From Periconia sp. R9002 (Eukaryota; Ascomycota; Dothideomycetes; Pleosporales; Periconiaceae), in NCBI GenBank assembly GCA_023627715.1, contig JAMAHW010000079.1:141235-205234 (forward strand): a DNA stretch of 64,000 nucleotides, in the 5' to 3' direction. Numbering within the stretch: the stretch's first letter is position 1; every line of letters starts with the position of its first letter. The translations under genes were made by a program, and so were the position numbers. The notes under the pieces were generated by a model. The model ran no database searches and was not told the DNA's origin. It saw only the letters and a list, made by a program, of their open reading frames with translations. Below, in pieces: positions 20,590 through 31,630 of this stretch.

Positions 20590-22542
20590 ATGGATGCCCT
20601 ATGTACGTAAGACCGTTGCCTATAGAGCAGAGCAAAACCAGGCGCTTATAGAAGATTGCTGCTACTAGCGAGTGATGCCCTGTTTATCGTGCCTTTTGCG
20701 AGGGACGACTGGTTCGTCGGTCGAGAGGACACCATTGCTAAAATTAGCGAGCGCAAAAAAGCAGCCGCGTCAAGGCACGCGCGAGTAGCTTTGGTTGGGC
20801 TCGGAGGTGTTGGGTGAGCATTGTTGCACTATGCCTGCTGCGAGCAGTATTATTGACGAGAGACTAGGAAGTCGCAGATTGCCATTGAGTATGCCTACAG
20901 AATCCAGACGGCAGAGCCACATGTATTGGTAGTCTGGATACATGCAAGCAACCCTACCCGATTCCGGCAAGGATATAGAAATTTAGCTGACAAGCTTTCA
21001 CTGCCTGGGGGGGAGGACGCAAAGGAGGACATCTTGCAGCAAGTCTATGCCTGGCTTTCAGACCCGCGGAATGGGCCATGGCTGATGATCCTCGATGACA
21101 TTGACGACGACGGCGTCTTTTTTTCTGAAGATCAAAACAGCACAGACATAGACGCTGTGCAGGCAGATCACGGCAGGCCACTCGAGAGCTTCCTTCCTCA
21201 GGCGGCGCACGGGACGATTCTGATCACGTCAAGAAACAACGTAGCAGCTACTAATCTCGTGGGTAGACATGGCGACGTTGTCCAGGTTGAGCCGATGGAA
21301 GAAGAGGAGGCATTGGCGCTGCTCCACACTAGAGTACCATTTGGCGGCTCTAGTCGAGCAGACGCCAAAGCGCTTGTCAACGTGCTAGAACACATACCTC
21401 TTGCTATTACACACGCTGCGGCATACATCAAGACGCGAACATTTACAACAACAATTTCTACCTATCTTAAGCTGTTCCGCGAGAGCAAGGCCAACCAGCT
21501 GCATCTACTTAGCAGGAAGGAGTGGAAAGACATTCGACGAGACCACAGCATCCGAGACGCGGTGATTACAACATGGCAGATTTCGTTCGAGCACATCCGG
21601 AAGACGGAGCGGTCGGCTGCGGACCTGCTTGCGCTGATGAGCATGTTTGACGAGCAGGGGATCCCGCGCTGGCTGCTACTACGGCAGACCCACACTAGCC
21701 AGCTAGACTTTGACGACGCTCTGGCGCCTCTGCTCATCTTCTCCCTCGTGAAGGTGGACATTGAGACGCAGGCATTGACGATGCACCGGCTAGTGCAGCT
21801 GTCGATGAGGACATGGCTGGATGCGGAGAAGGAGCTCGACAGGTGGGTAAAGGAGTCGATCCAGGCTCTAAGAGTGGCATTTCCGCCCCTGAGATATCCG
21901 AGTTGGGAGCAGTGCAAAGTGCTGCTGCCGCACGTGAAAGAGATAGCAAGCCACAGGACGGAAGACAAGGAAGAGTTGGAGAAGCAAGCGGGGAGCGTTT
22001 GGAGGGCAGGGTGGTTTCTATTTGTAAATGGAGAGTACACGGCAGCGGAGGGGATTCTTCGGCGGTCGTTAGACATCATGGAGAAGGTATCTGGGCGAGA
22101 GCACCCCAACACGCTCGCCGGCGTTAGCCAGTTTGGGTCGGTGCTGTCGAAGCAGGGAAAGTATGAAGAGGCAGAAGCGATACATCGACGAGCGCTGGAA
22201 GGGAGCGAGAAGGTGCTTGGGCGAGAGCACCGTAACACGCTCATCAGCGTTAGCAAGCTTGGGTTAGTGCTGTCGAAGCAGGGAAAGTATGAAGAGGCAG
22301 AAGCGATGCTTCGACGAGCGCTGGAAGGAAAGGAGAAGGTGCTTGGGCGAGAGCATCCCCGCACGCTCGACAGCGTATACAACCTGGCATTCCTGTTTCA
22401 TCAGAAGCAACATTACTCTGCCGCTATCAACCTGTATCAGCGAGCATACGAAGGCTACGACAAAGTACTTAGTGCACAGCATCCTACCACCATAACTTGT
22501 TTCCGTGACTATCAATCTGCTTTACAGGAAAGTGGGCCATAA
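20590..22542 (+). CDS. NB-ARC/TPR NLR-like protein
   Basis: The model has exons 20590-20602, 20669-20813 and 20868-22542 (introns of 66 and 54 nt), giving 610 aa. The second intron is needed to complete the P-loop GLGGVGKSQIAIEYAYR; the tiny first exon is less certain. Order: a short head with FIVPFARDDWFVGRED, the Walker A loop near residue 50, Walker B-like WLMILDDIDD, GTILITSRN (sensor), an ARC region with LEHIPLAITHAAAYI, a winged-helix-like region to about 400, then four TPR units of 42 residues (KQGKYEEAEAxxRRALEG...LGREHPxTL). The central two are almost identical in DNA as well. Fungal NB-ARC/TPR proteins resemble plant and animal immune NLRs and some control incompatibility or cell death. 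No recognisable effector domain precedes the NB-ARC. Unlike its left neighbours it has no strong strand skew. Confidence 0.78.
22108..22359 (+). repeat. Near-identical 126-bp tandem repeat encoding TPR units
   Basis: Two consecutive 126-bp units inside the NLR-like gene share long identical blocks, for example the stretch coding for LSKQGKYEEAEA and the one coding for RRALEG. Differences cluster at a few codons (I/M, H/L, S/K, N/R). Flanking units are clearly diverged. This is the pattern of recently duplicated or homogenised repeats. Confidence 0.8.
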
Positions 22543-22935
22543 ATTTGTACTATAAATCACAAAAACTATTCAAGTTATGAAATCTATTCATCTAAGACAT
22601 GCTATGTAGATATCATGACAATGCGGCCACAAAAACACCAAACAAAACAGCAAGAAAGAAAAAAAGATGACCCAGGAACCAGTTTTCATCTATAACTATC
22701 AAAAAACACCAGAAAAAAAAAGAGTTAAATCCACAGTTTCCACAAAACTTTTTGCCTTCGGTAAAGAAGAACAAATATACACCATCCATCGAAGCGAATG
22801 AGTGACCGAAAAACAATCCATACTTTATATCCAAACCATACCAATTTCTATATACAGTGCTTCTCATGTCCCATTCCAAGCAACACGACACCGTTCACAG
22901 GTCGTCGAAGGCGTACAATCCAAGAAAGAAGCTTC
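22543..22935. other. Convergent 3' intergenic region
   Basis: This 393-bp gap lies between the convergent NLR-like gene and the Gly/Lys-rich protein gene. It is A-rich with several A runs and contains no gene. Confidence 0.4.
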
Positions 22936-24090
22936 TTAGTTGTTGATGGCGGGCTTGGTGGAAGCCTTAGCAGTGGGCTTCGCAGGAGAGGGTTTGGCAC
23001 CGACGCCGGAGGGCTTAGCACCGCCGGAAGGCTTGCTGTGGGTAGGCTTTCCAGTTCCGTGGGGCTTGCCAGTTCCCTTGGGGATCTTGGGCTTGGTTCC
23101 CGTGGGCTTTGCGGAACCCTTGGTCTTGGAGGGCTTGGGGATAGCGGCTTCTTCCTCGGCCTGGGCCTCGGCGTTGCGGGCAGCGAGGTTGTAGCTGATT
23201 TCTAGGCGCTTCTCGAGGCTGTCGTCGGACTCGTCGTCGGTGCTGTCGCTGCCGGTGGAGGGAGTCGTAGGGGTGGTGGTTGTGGAGTCGGTGGGAGCGG
23301 GGGCAGCGGCAGAAGAAGCACCGGAGGCTTTGCCCTGGCCTTTGCCTTGACCTTTGCCTTGACCAGCTTGGGGAATGCCAGAGGGAGCAACACCACCGGT
23401 TCCTGAAGGTCCGGCATGACCCTTTCCTTGACCCTTGCCTTTGCCTTTGCCCTTTCCAGCGATGGGCGCTCCAGTCGGTTTGGCACTACCTTGTCCTTTG
23501 CCGGAAGGACCTTTGCCGGAAGGAGCTTGACGTTCCTTGAGGCTGCCACCGGACGAGCCAGATGGCTCGGGATCACTAGTATCTGTAGGCTGGGGAGCGC
23601 TTGAAGACTTTCCTTTGGCCTTGGCCTTGCCACCGGGAGCAGAAGCTTTGCCAGTGGTCAGGGGAACGCCTGGGCGCTGGCTCCTGCCTTGGCGCCTCTC
23701 AAGGCTGCTGTCCGCGTCCTCGGACTCATCGCCAGTCGAGGTTTCAGGAGTCGTGGGGGTAGTGGTGTCAGTGGGCTGGGCTGGGGCAGCACTGGCTACT
23801 CCAGAGGACTTTCCGCCCTTGGCTTGTCCCTTTCCTTTGCCAGCCTGAGCGCTGGGAGCACCAGTCGGCTTAGCAAAACCACCGGTACCCTTTCCTTGAG
23901 GTGCACCAGTTCCCTTTCCTTGTGGGGCACCCGTGGGGCGCGCACCAGCAGGGAAGCTCGAAGGGAACGCTCCACTGTGTTGAGGAGCTCCAGAAGAAAC
24001 AGCTCCGGGCTTCTTGTTGTCCATGCCAGCCGGCCTCTGGGGCAGAGCGAGCGTAGAGCCGAGAAGAGCGAGAACGACGAAAGACTTCAT
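22936..24090 (-). CDS. Secreted Gly/Lys-rich repeat protein with Kex2-like sites
   Basis: This is a single exon of 384 aa. Residues 1-16 form a signal peptide (KSFVVLALLGSTLA). The rest is low complexity: Gly-Lys-Gly-Gln tracts (such as GKGKGQGKG) alternate with three Thr/Ser/Asp-rich spacers, each ending in a basic site preceded by Leu: LERRQ (130-134), LKERQ (184-188) and LEKRLE (292-297). Each module runs GK-rich, then SS..A.AP.PTD, then an acidic run and the basic site, so the protein is a threefold degenerate repeat. The C-terminal 75 residues are KPTG/KPSG-rich. RR and KR are Kex2 processing sites, so secretion may release several polycationic fragments; cleavage at RQ would leave N-terminal Gln, which can cyclise to pyroglutamate. 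I know no family for it. It could be a cell-wall or matrix protein, or a precursor of small secreted peptides. Confidence 0.75.
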   Translation of the reverse strand: MKSFVVLALLGSTLALPQRPAGMDNKKPGAVSSGAPQHSGAFPSSFPAGARPTGAPQGKGTGAPQGKGTGGFAKPTGAPSAQAGKGKGQAKGGKSSGVASAAPAQPTDTTTPTTPETSTGDESEDADSSLERRQGRSQRPGVPLTTGKASAPGGKAKAKGKSSSAPQPTDTSDPEPSGSSGGSLKERQAPSGKGPSGKGQGSAKPTGAPIAGKGKGKGKGQGKGHAGPSGTGGVAPSGIPQAGQGKGQGKGQGKASGASSAAAPAPTDSTTTTPTTPSTGSDSTDDESDDSLEKRLEISYNLAARNAEAQAEEEAAIPKPSKTKGSAKPTGTKPKIPKGTGKPHGTGKPTHSKPSGGAKPSGVGAKPSPAKPTAKASTKPAINN

Positions 24091-25508
24091 GTTGAAAGTT
24101 GGTAAAGGTGTGTTTGGAAAAAGTTGTTGTGTTGGATTGATTCGAATGGTAGTTCAAAAAGAGAGACTGGCGCAGCCAATGAGTGAATGAAGGAGATAAT
24201 GGAAAGAAAGAATGTGAAGTGGTAGTGAATTGGAGATGTGATGAAGATCTGGATGAGGATTGTTGAGGGCGAAAATGCCTTTCTTCTTATATCTCTTGAA
24301 GCATGCATACGAGTCTCTGGCATTTAGTACAGTCCTAAAAGGGAACGCTTTCGCTAGTAGTCTCGCACCCCTGTCAGCTCCGGGTGCACTAACTTGCAGT
24401 AATACTCCGCACATCAGGCTGTCAGCATAGACCAGTCCGCGGTCTCGGTGGGTCCTGAATGTCATTAGTGTACGCTTTGTTTGAAGCATATCCAAACAGC
24501 AGCACTCAAGGGTACGCAGATCCAACGAGGGGAAGTCCGTCAACACCAAACTACGGATTCGCAGCGGGTTACAGCCCTGTGCGCTTTGCGCATCACGCGT
24601 CTTCATGTTTGAGGACGCCAGGAGGCACATGGGGGCCATCTAGCGATTCTCAGCGAATGAGAACCACTGTTTCTCAGACGGCATGTTCCGCTAAGGATGG
24701 TTAAGGGATTCCATCTAGAGTGCCGCTCAGATGCTTGAGGCCACGGACGCGTTCAAGCATTGATCTTGATCGGTAGTATGAAACCCCTGGGAGAAAAAAA
24801 AAAGCAGAAAAATGGTTGAAACGCCGTTGTTTCCTTCGTCATCGGTTGACGTATGTTGATTGGCATGGTGGGTCCCCGACATTATGCTCTACCGCTTTTC
24901 TGTTTCAATGCATCCCTGGAAGGCTGGAATATGCATCAATGCAATGCGCCGATCGCATGGCTTAAAGTGTACAGCCGCCTCGACATGCCAAACAAACATT
25001 TCTATAAATGAAAAGATCGCACCACGGGATACCGACCGCGTGGCCCATGAAAAACAATGTGCTCGAAACGGTAGACAGGTGTAGCAAATGATAAAAAGTC
25101 CGGTTTCGTGGTGACATGTTGACATGGAACGAGACCATCACTGCCATGACGGTTGGTGGCGTGCTCCGCTTGGTTGCGCGTCCATCCCAGAGCGGCATGG
25201 GAGCTGTAGTCCGTTGTTGTGACCCATAGCATGCCCAAAACGTGCACAATGACGAGACGCTCGGGACCAATGGTGTAAAGTGATGGAAGAGCGGACGGAC
25301 GTCCGTTAATACCGATTGCAGAGTGATGCTGAATGATTCGAAATGTTGTTATGGATTGACGTGCTTGTTGATTCTGAATGTACAATCCTATGAACCTGCA
25401 ATTTTATTTTGGGTCGTGCAATCTGAAAAAGTAAAGTCTCGAACAGTGTACGCTGGCCAAAGACGATGACTGAAGCAACAATTGTCCCCCTGTAGTTGTT
25501 ACGATCAA
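24091..25508. other. Intergenic region, no gene seen
   Basis: This 1.4-kb stretch runs from the start of the Gly/Lys-rich gene to the stop of the MCT-like gene. A CTTATATCTC near 24284-24293 (minus-strand TATA-like) may serve the Gly/Lys-rich gene. Minus-strand frames of up to 161 codons (24154-24639, 25002-25385) lack domains and overlap other shadows, and are not called. Confidence 0.35.
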
Positions 25509-27077
25509 TCATAGCCAACCGATTCGCTTTGCTGCGTAACTCCAACCGGAAAGCAATGCGCTCGCTCCTGTGAATACTATCAGGGCACCATAACCACTGC
25601 CATATGCTACTCCAGCTCTCCATGATCCTGCCCGTAGTAAAGCTTCCGATAACGGACCACTGCACAGATTGGCGAGCCCTTTACCTGCCGATAGACATGC
25701 AAAAATCATTCCCAAATCTGCATGTTCCCTTTTCTCCTTGGTGTCTCGCATGATTGCGCTCCATGAACTGGAGTACGAACCGGCAAACGCTCCGTACACT
25801 ACACAAAAAACGTACAACACGGGAAGTGAAGTTGCAAAACCCCAGAGAAGAAACACTGCTAATGTTGATGTTGCAGCAGCAATACAAAGACAATTAGTCA
25901 CATCGAATCGATCCACCGCAGTCCCCATCGAAAGGCATCCGACGAAGCCAGCAAAGTTGAACAAGATAACAGTTACTGTGCTTTGGAGGCTTGTTGCACC
26001 GAGAGAACGCGCATACAACGGCATGTAAATAGCTGGGAGAAAGTAGCCGATTCCCTGGATGATAATGGTTGATTCATGGATGAGAAACTTCCGGCAAGTC
26101 CAGAACGACATATCGAACCTCCGAGATTGCGAAGCTTGCGACAAGGGCAGCCGGGGCTTGAAGAAGAGCAGCACCGGAAAGTTGAGGACCACAAAGGAGA
26201 GAGCGCAGACTCTCAGTGTGGTGCGGAATCCATACTTCTCCAATAGCCACTGGAGGACTACGGGAAGAATGGCACCAGAAAGTCCGAGTCCAGCCATGGT
26301 AACGCCGTATGCGAATCCACGCTTGCGAACCCACCACTCCTCGATATAGAACAGAATTGGCGTCCAAGCGAGCCCGCCTCCGATCGAGTATACGATCCCT
26401 TGGGTCGCGATAAGATGAGTGACAGTCGTGGAAAAAGATCCAAGCCCTAGTGCTAGACACATAATGCTGAGTCCCACGGGAGTGGCCCATGCGCGTAGCC
26501 GTGGGAAGACCTTAAGAAGTACAAACATGGGGATGATACTCATGTACATTATACCCTGTTTTTCATCAGTCACAACTGTCTTGTAAGAAATTTGCTTCTT
26601 TCCACAGAAATTCAATCTCCAGAGCTGCTCCATGGGAGTCGGAAAATCTACATGCAGCATCGTAGTGAAGAAATGAAGTTGTTCGGCAATCTGGAGTGAT
26701 ACGAATCGAACATACCATAGCACAAGCCCCGACAACAGCAATATTTTTCTGCCCTGCAAATGCGTAGGTGCTGTAATACTCCTGAAAAATTCCATAAGAC
26801 GCCGCAAATCCTGTGAAAGCGTAAGTAAATAAGCGTTCGCTTTTCCTTTCACGTCTAAAAACTCCGGTGATATTAGCGTACCCCATATCAGCCCTTCGAG
26901 CATAAAGCATGCGAAGAGAAATAGCCAAGCATCTTTTCCGCCATCCGTTGGAGGCAAAGAGAATGATTCTTGGGATGGAAGAGGTTCATTGCGATGAGGC
27001 TCAATCCCGTCATACGTTGAGGCCGCAACTTGACTATAATCGTTCAGTTCCACCTGTGTATCGATTGACGTAGACAT
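25509..27077 (-). CDS. MFS transporter, monocarboxylate (MCT/SLC16)-like
   Basis: The exons are 27077-26882, 26810-26716 and 26555-25509 (introns of 71 and 160 nt), giving 445 aa. The two introns restore the MCT-family block GKDAWLFLFACFMLEGLIWG-FAASYGIFQEYYSTY-AFAGQKNIAVVGACAM-GIMYMS. The N-terminal 45 residues are polar; about 12 TM helices follow. Other family signatures are GGGLAWTPILFYIEEWWVRKRGFAYGV and GYGALIVFTG near the end. Relatives carry monocarboxylates or, in fungi, riboflavin and unknown metabolites across the plasma membrane. There is no enzyme neighbour that would name the substrate. The gene diverges from ORC4 across a 465-bp promoter region. Confidence 0.85.
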   Translation of the reverse strand: MSTSIDTQVELNDYSQVAASTYDGIEPHRNEPLPSQESFSLPPTDGGKDAWLFLFACFMLEGLIWGTLISPEFLDVKGKANAYLLTLSQDLRRLMEFFRSITAPTHLQGRKILLLSGLVLWYVRFVSLQIAEQLHFFTTMLHVDFPTPMEQLWRLNFCGKKQISYKTVVTDEKQGIMYMSIIPMFVLLKVFPRLRAWATPVGLSIMCLALGLGSFSTTVTHLIATQGIVYSIGGGLAWTPILFYIEEWWVRKRGFAYGVTMAGLGLSGAILPVVLQWLLEKYGFRTTLRVCALSFVVLNFPVLLFFKPRLPLSQASQSRRFDMSFWTCRKFLIHESTIIIQGIGYFLPAIYMPLYARSLGATSLQSTVTVILFNFAGFVGCLSMGTAVDRFDVTNCLCIAAATSTLAVFLLWGFATSLPVLYVFCVVYGAFAGSYSSSWSAIMRDTKEKREHADLGMIFACLSAGKGLANLCSGPLSEALLRAGSWRAGVAYGSGYGALIVFTGASALLSGWSYAAKRIGWL

Positions 27078-27542
27078 TTTAGGCCGTGGTCATCAACCTA
27101 TATAGAGTGAGGAGGTGTAGCAAAGCAAATAGATATCCGCAAGATTGAATGAATGTACCACGCGGGTTGATAAGTCAAATAGTGAGTCACATGTGGAGCC
27201 TGAAGGATTACGCCATTGAATCAACGATAGGGCGTGCAGATAGCCGGATAACCGTAAAATATCGATACGTTCATTCATGTACATACATGGAAAATCAACT
27301 AGTCACTTATCTAGATGTAGAAGTAAGTGCTTTAACCGATGATAAGCGATAACAGTTGCTTACATGAAGTGGCTGAACTGTGGCGCAATGTGGCCGTGCA
27401 TAGCAACGCGGGAAAGAATGCACGACGCGCTTGGATTCCACATTAACGTCGATTGTACAGCCAGCAACCACTATGTCGCCGATGCAATAACATAAACCTT
27501 CGACTTAACTCGCGTATTTTCGATCCTTATCTCTTCACCGCA
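27078..27542. promoter_or_regulatory. Divergent promoter region between MCT-like transporter and ORC4
   Basis: This 465-bp stretch must serve both genes. No clear TATA box faces ORC4. A non-ATG in-frame extension of the ORC4 frame reaches back to 27453, but the first ATG with good context (CGCAATGGAAG) is at 27543. Confidence 0.4.
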
Positions 27543-30121
27543 ATGGAAGAGTCTCCTCGAGCCTCCAAACGAAGAAAGCTTGACACTGCCAGTCCTGCAC
27601 CCCCAACCACCTCCGCAAAGCCATCTACCGCGCGAAAGTCGAACAGACTTGCAAACAAGCCCACTGTGCGCCATACAATTGCGAACGATGATAATGACGG
27701 AAGCGAAAACGAGAGCGTAGGAGCTATTGCTGTACCTACTGGGAAGAGAGTGGCCAGGAAACCGAGTCGCGCTGCCATTCCCCAAAAGGAGCCCGAAAAT
27801 CCTGACATATGGGACGATATTGAAGCTGCTTCAGGCGAGGGATGCGTTGCGTCTACCCTTATCAGATCCACACCTGCCGCGAAGACGAAAACACCGGCTA
27901 GGAAACCAATTCGGAACGGAGCCAAAGCGAGCAGGAGCCATGAGTCGGATGAGTTGCACGTTACAGCACCAACTCCACGGTCGACCAAAAAGTCCAACAC
28001 GACGAGGCAGAACAACTCAAAGCCGCGCTCAACAAAGCGGGTCGCGAATGGCTCCACGGAAGATGTTGAGGTAGAAGCTGATACTTCGGATGAATTGGGA
28101 CAGGGTACACCTGCTGGCAAGCGTACTACGACCAACGCTCGCAAGGCAGCTTCTATTCGCAAATTGAAGAATACCGATCAATCTCAGACCTCCACTACAC
28201 CGAGTAAGGCGGCTTCATCCAAGAAGCCTGCAAAAAGATCGGCGGCGTCCAGGGTAACGAACGGGGGTTCCGGAGTTACACCCGCAAAATCTGGCCGTCG
28301 AAAACTGCCACGGCCTCAAGAAAATGGCGCAATATCACAGAATGAGCACGAGATAGTGTTTGCTCTACAGGAAAGTCCTCCAGCAGTTAAAAACAGTGCA
28401 AGGAGGAAGTTGAATCGAGCTAATCACACGAGCAACGAGCACGCCGAGATAATTGTTGATGCTGAAGAGAATTCCGAGTCGGACATTCAAGAGGATAATG
28501 GAGACGTCATGAGCGTCGATGGCAATAGCATTGCTGGAAGCACACTCGATCCAACTGAGCCCAGTCCATTCAATAAGCCCAGCCCCGCGCAAAAACTCGA
28601 TCTTGTTACTCCGAAATTGGCCTTTCACTTGGAAGCTGGACGCGAGCTAGATCTTTTAAAGACCATAGTGCTTGAGCGCATTGCAAGCAAACGTCCGGCT
28701 CCACTCATCAACCTTGATGAAGAATACTCATCTGTCTACCAGATCATCCACCAGACCATAACAGCTGGCGAGGGCAATTCTATGCTTGTTATTGGAGCTC
28801 GTGGAAGTGGAAAAACATCTCTCGTCAACAAAGCACTCGCTGAAGTGCATAAAGAGAACCGCGAGGATTATCATGTGGTACGACTGAATGGCTTTATCCA
28901 CACCGATGACAAGATCGCCCTACGCGAAATCTGGCGCCAGCTGGGTAAGGAAATGGAGCTGGATGAAGAGGGAGGCGGTGTGGGTAAGAGTTACGCCGAT
29001 GCTTTGACAACTCTTTTGGCGCTGTTGTCCCATCCTTCGGAACAAACTGGCGAAGAAACCGACCACACGGCCAGAGCAGTAATATTCGTCATGGACGAAT
29101 TTGACTTGTTCGCGCAGCATGCACGGCAAACGCTGCTTTATAACTTGTTCGATATAGCTCAATCACGCAAGGCTCCAATCGCTGTTCTCGGGTTGACAAC
29201 ACGCATCGATGTCGCTAACAGCCTTGAAAAACGTGTCAAGAGTCGCTTCAGCCATCGATATGTCCATCTTTCGCTAGCTAAGACCTTCAGCGCGTTCCAA
29301 GACATGTGCAAAGCGAACCTGCTCATTCACGCAGATCAACTCAGCATCGCAGAACGAGCCATTCTAGAACCAAGCGTCAACTCGCCGGCCAAGAAACAAA
29401 AGAAAGAGAGCAAGGCCAATCTGCTCGCGGACTGGAACAAAAATATCAATGTAAGTATTCATCCTACTCCAACCCTGCCAACTCTCTATAATTTCCCTTC
29501 CCACCTACCAATTCAACTTGAGCCCAACGTCATACAACCCTACTAAACAACCCCCCACAGACCCTCTTCACCAACAAATCCTTCCTTACAACCCACCTCT
29601 CACCAATCTACCACCTCACAAAATCCATCCCAGAAGTCCTAACCACCTTCCTCCACCCAACCGCTACCCTCTCCCCTTCCACCTCCACGTTCGAACCCCC
29701 TTCTACAATCTCCCTCCCCCCAACCTCAAAACTACCCCTCATTCCACACCTCTCCACCCTCGCCCTCTCTCTCCTCATCGCTGCAGCACGTCTGGACATC
29801 ATCCACGACTCCGACACGTGCAACTTCAACATGGCATACGACGAGTACGTCTCCCTCGCCAGCAAAGCGCGGATCCAGAACGGCGTTGGCGGGGTTAGCG
29901 TTGGTGGGAGCATGAGTAAAGTCTGGGGCAAGGAAGTTGCGAGACGGGAATGGGAGGGATTGGTGGAGTTGGGGTTCATGATTCCGGTTTTGCTGGGGGC
30001 GGTTGGTGGGTTTGGCATGGTAAGGGTGGATGTCGCGCTTGAGGAGATTGGTGGGGTGTTGAGGGGTGGGGCTGGTAAGGGCGTGGAGAAGGGTTTGGAG
30101 AGGTGGTGTCGACAGATTTAA
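27543..30121 (+). CDS. ORC4: Origin recognition complex subunit 4 (ORC4)
   Basis: The exons are 27543-29450 and 29561-30121 with a 110-nt intron (GTAAGT...CACAG), giving 822 aa. The C-terminal ~450 residues are the AAA+ and winged-helix core: Walker A VIGARGSGKTSL (near residue 415), Walker B VIFVMDEFDLFA (near 515), then TTRIDVANSLEKRVKSRFSHR (sensor and arginine-finger region). ORC binds replication origins and loads the MCM helicase. The N-terminal ~370 residues are a basic, Ser/Thr/Pro-rich disordered extension with many short basic patches (RASKRRKLD, GKRVARKPSRAA, GRRKLPRPQ) absent from budding yeast and human ORC4 (about 430-530 aa). Schizosaccharomyces Orc4 also has a long N-terminal DNA-binding extension, built of AT-hooks; here only degenerate GR-R/P motifs are seen. 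Exon 2 switches from C-rich to G-rich near 29850. Confidence 0.9.
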
Positions 30122-30448
30122 GTGTGTGGCGCCTCGGCATATTTGTTATGATATTATTGCATTGTTCAGGTAGGGAAGGGGTGTGTTGCATATAGAGCAG
30201 CTGGCGTCACTGCTACTTATTTAGCTCCATGTCGACATTTTTTTTGTATTAATACAAACTCATCATTATCATCTTCTATGTTTTTGAAATGAGTGGAAGG
30301 TGTGCTTTATCATATATACAACTAATTTGCATAGAGACAACAAAGAAACAACCTCCCTTCTTATCCAGCAAAACCTAAACGGCTCTGCCAGACAAAACAA
30401 CTTCACCCTTCATTCCCCATCCCCCGAACAAGCGACCTAACCAACAAC
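30122..30448. other. Convergent 3' intergenic region
   Basis: This 327-bp gap lies between the stop codons of ORC4 and the GDSL esterase. It is AT-rich with a T run near 30238-30247 and contains no gene. Confidence 0.4.
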
Positions 30449-31630
30449 CTAACCCCAGTACTTAGCCCACCCACTAACCCCCTTGACCACCTCTACAAAC
30501 TCTCTCGCAATAACCCGATCGACTTGCTCACTCGGATGCAACTCATCATACCACATATAACTATCCGGGCTCGGGCTCGTCTCGCACGTCTGGCCCTGGC
30601 AATGCTTGATAAAACCCGTAACATTCGCCTTCTCAGTCCCATTCAGATACCCCTCAGGATGCGTCCATATATCCGTCATCAATCCATTAACGTCAAAGTT
30701 CGCAATCTTAGCCCCGGGATACGTATCCGCGATCAGGAGCTCAAAGGGCGTGCGGTACGCGTAGAGAGCGTTGAGGGTGGCGACGGATTCCCACATGCGG
30801 TAGCTGATTTCGGTCTTGTTGGGACCCTTGTTAGGATAGAAGGTACTGTTTTGGACGCCGTGGTTTTCCGGTGTCGCGTATTGGGGTGCGAGTTGGAGGG
30901 GAGCGAGGTTCAAGAGGACGAAGTAGCGAGCGCCGTTGGCGTAGAGGGCCTTGACGACGTCGTAGACGCACGAGAGGTAGTCGGGGAGGGTTTTGCCGGG
31001 GAGTTGGGAGTCGGTGAGGAAGGCGTCGTTGCCGATGTCGTTGGTGCCGATCCAGATTGCGTAGACGGTTTCGGGGGGTGTGCCGGTGAAGAAGGATGTG
31101 CCGTTCGGGGTCGTGTATTTGGAGTCGGCGAGGAAGGCTGGGAGTTCGTAGCCTAGGATGTCCGGGAAGGGGGCTTTGATCGAGGAGAAGTACCGCGGCG
31201 TGATTTGGTTGGAGCACACGGCGCCGCTGACGGCGTAGTTGTAGAGGTTGAGGTTGGAGTAGATGGAGGCGTAACGGGCCCAGATACGCCCGCCTGTTGA
31301 GGCACTGTAGCTCTGAGGGTGATGTTAGTTGCTATGCATGCGAGATATGAGGGGTGGAATGGTGTTTCCGCCGTCAATGAATGTTCGTGTTATGTGATGG
31401 GTTTCGGAAGTGGAACGTACTACACCAGCTTCCCAGCCAGTTGGAGGTGCCGATCCATTGTGGTTAATGAAGTAGCCCAGGCGATTCTCGTCTGTGTAGC
31501 TGTCTCCGAATGTGACCAATGTGCTGAAGTTTTTCTGTTGCCACCCGTTGGAAGAATTGGAAGGAAGGGCATATTGTCCAAAGGCTAGGCCTAGGTTTAG
31601 AGATAACGCGGAGATTATAGAGGACCGCAT
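30449..31630 (-). CDS. Secreted GDSL esterase, CE16 acetylesterase-like
   Basis: The exons are 31630-31421 and 31312-30449 with a 108-nt intron (GTACGT...CTCAG, branch CTAAC), giving 357 aa. A signal peptide of about 18 residues (ending AFG) precedes block I FGDSYTDENR with the nucleophile Ser, WARY, NYAVSGAVCS (block II Gly), IWIGTNDIG (block III Asn) and DELHPSEQ near the C-terminus, supplying the catalytic Asp and His. All four SGNH blocks are intact. CE16 enzymes remove acetyl groups from the non-reducing ends of xylo- and manno-oligosaccharides outside the cell; this would complement the feruloyl esterase at 18608. There are several N-x-S/T sites. The coding strand is C-rich in the first two thirds and G-rich after about 30730. 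Confidence 0.88.

Noticed and set aside
21462..22382. 306-codon frame antisense to the NLR-like gene
   Set aside because: Its repeats are the mirror of the TPR codons; no own domain.
24154..24639. 161-codon minus-strand frame upstream of the Gly/Lys-rich gene
   Set aside because: Overlaps the likely promoter and 5' UTR of that gene and shows no domain.
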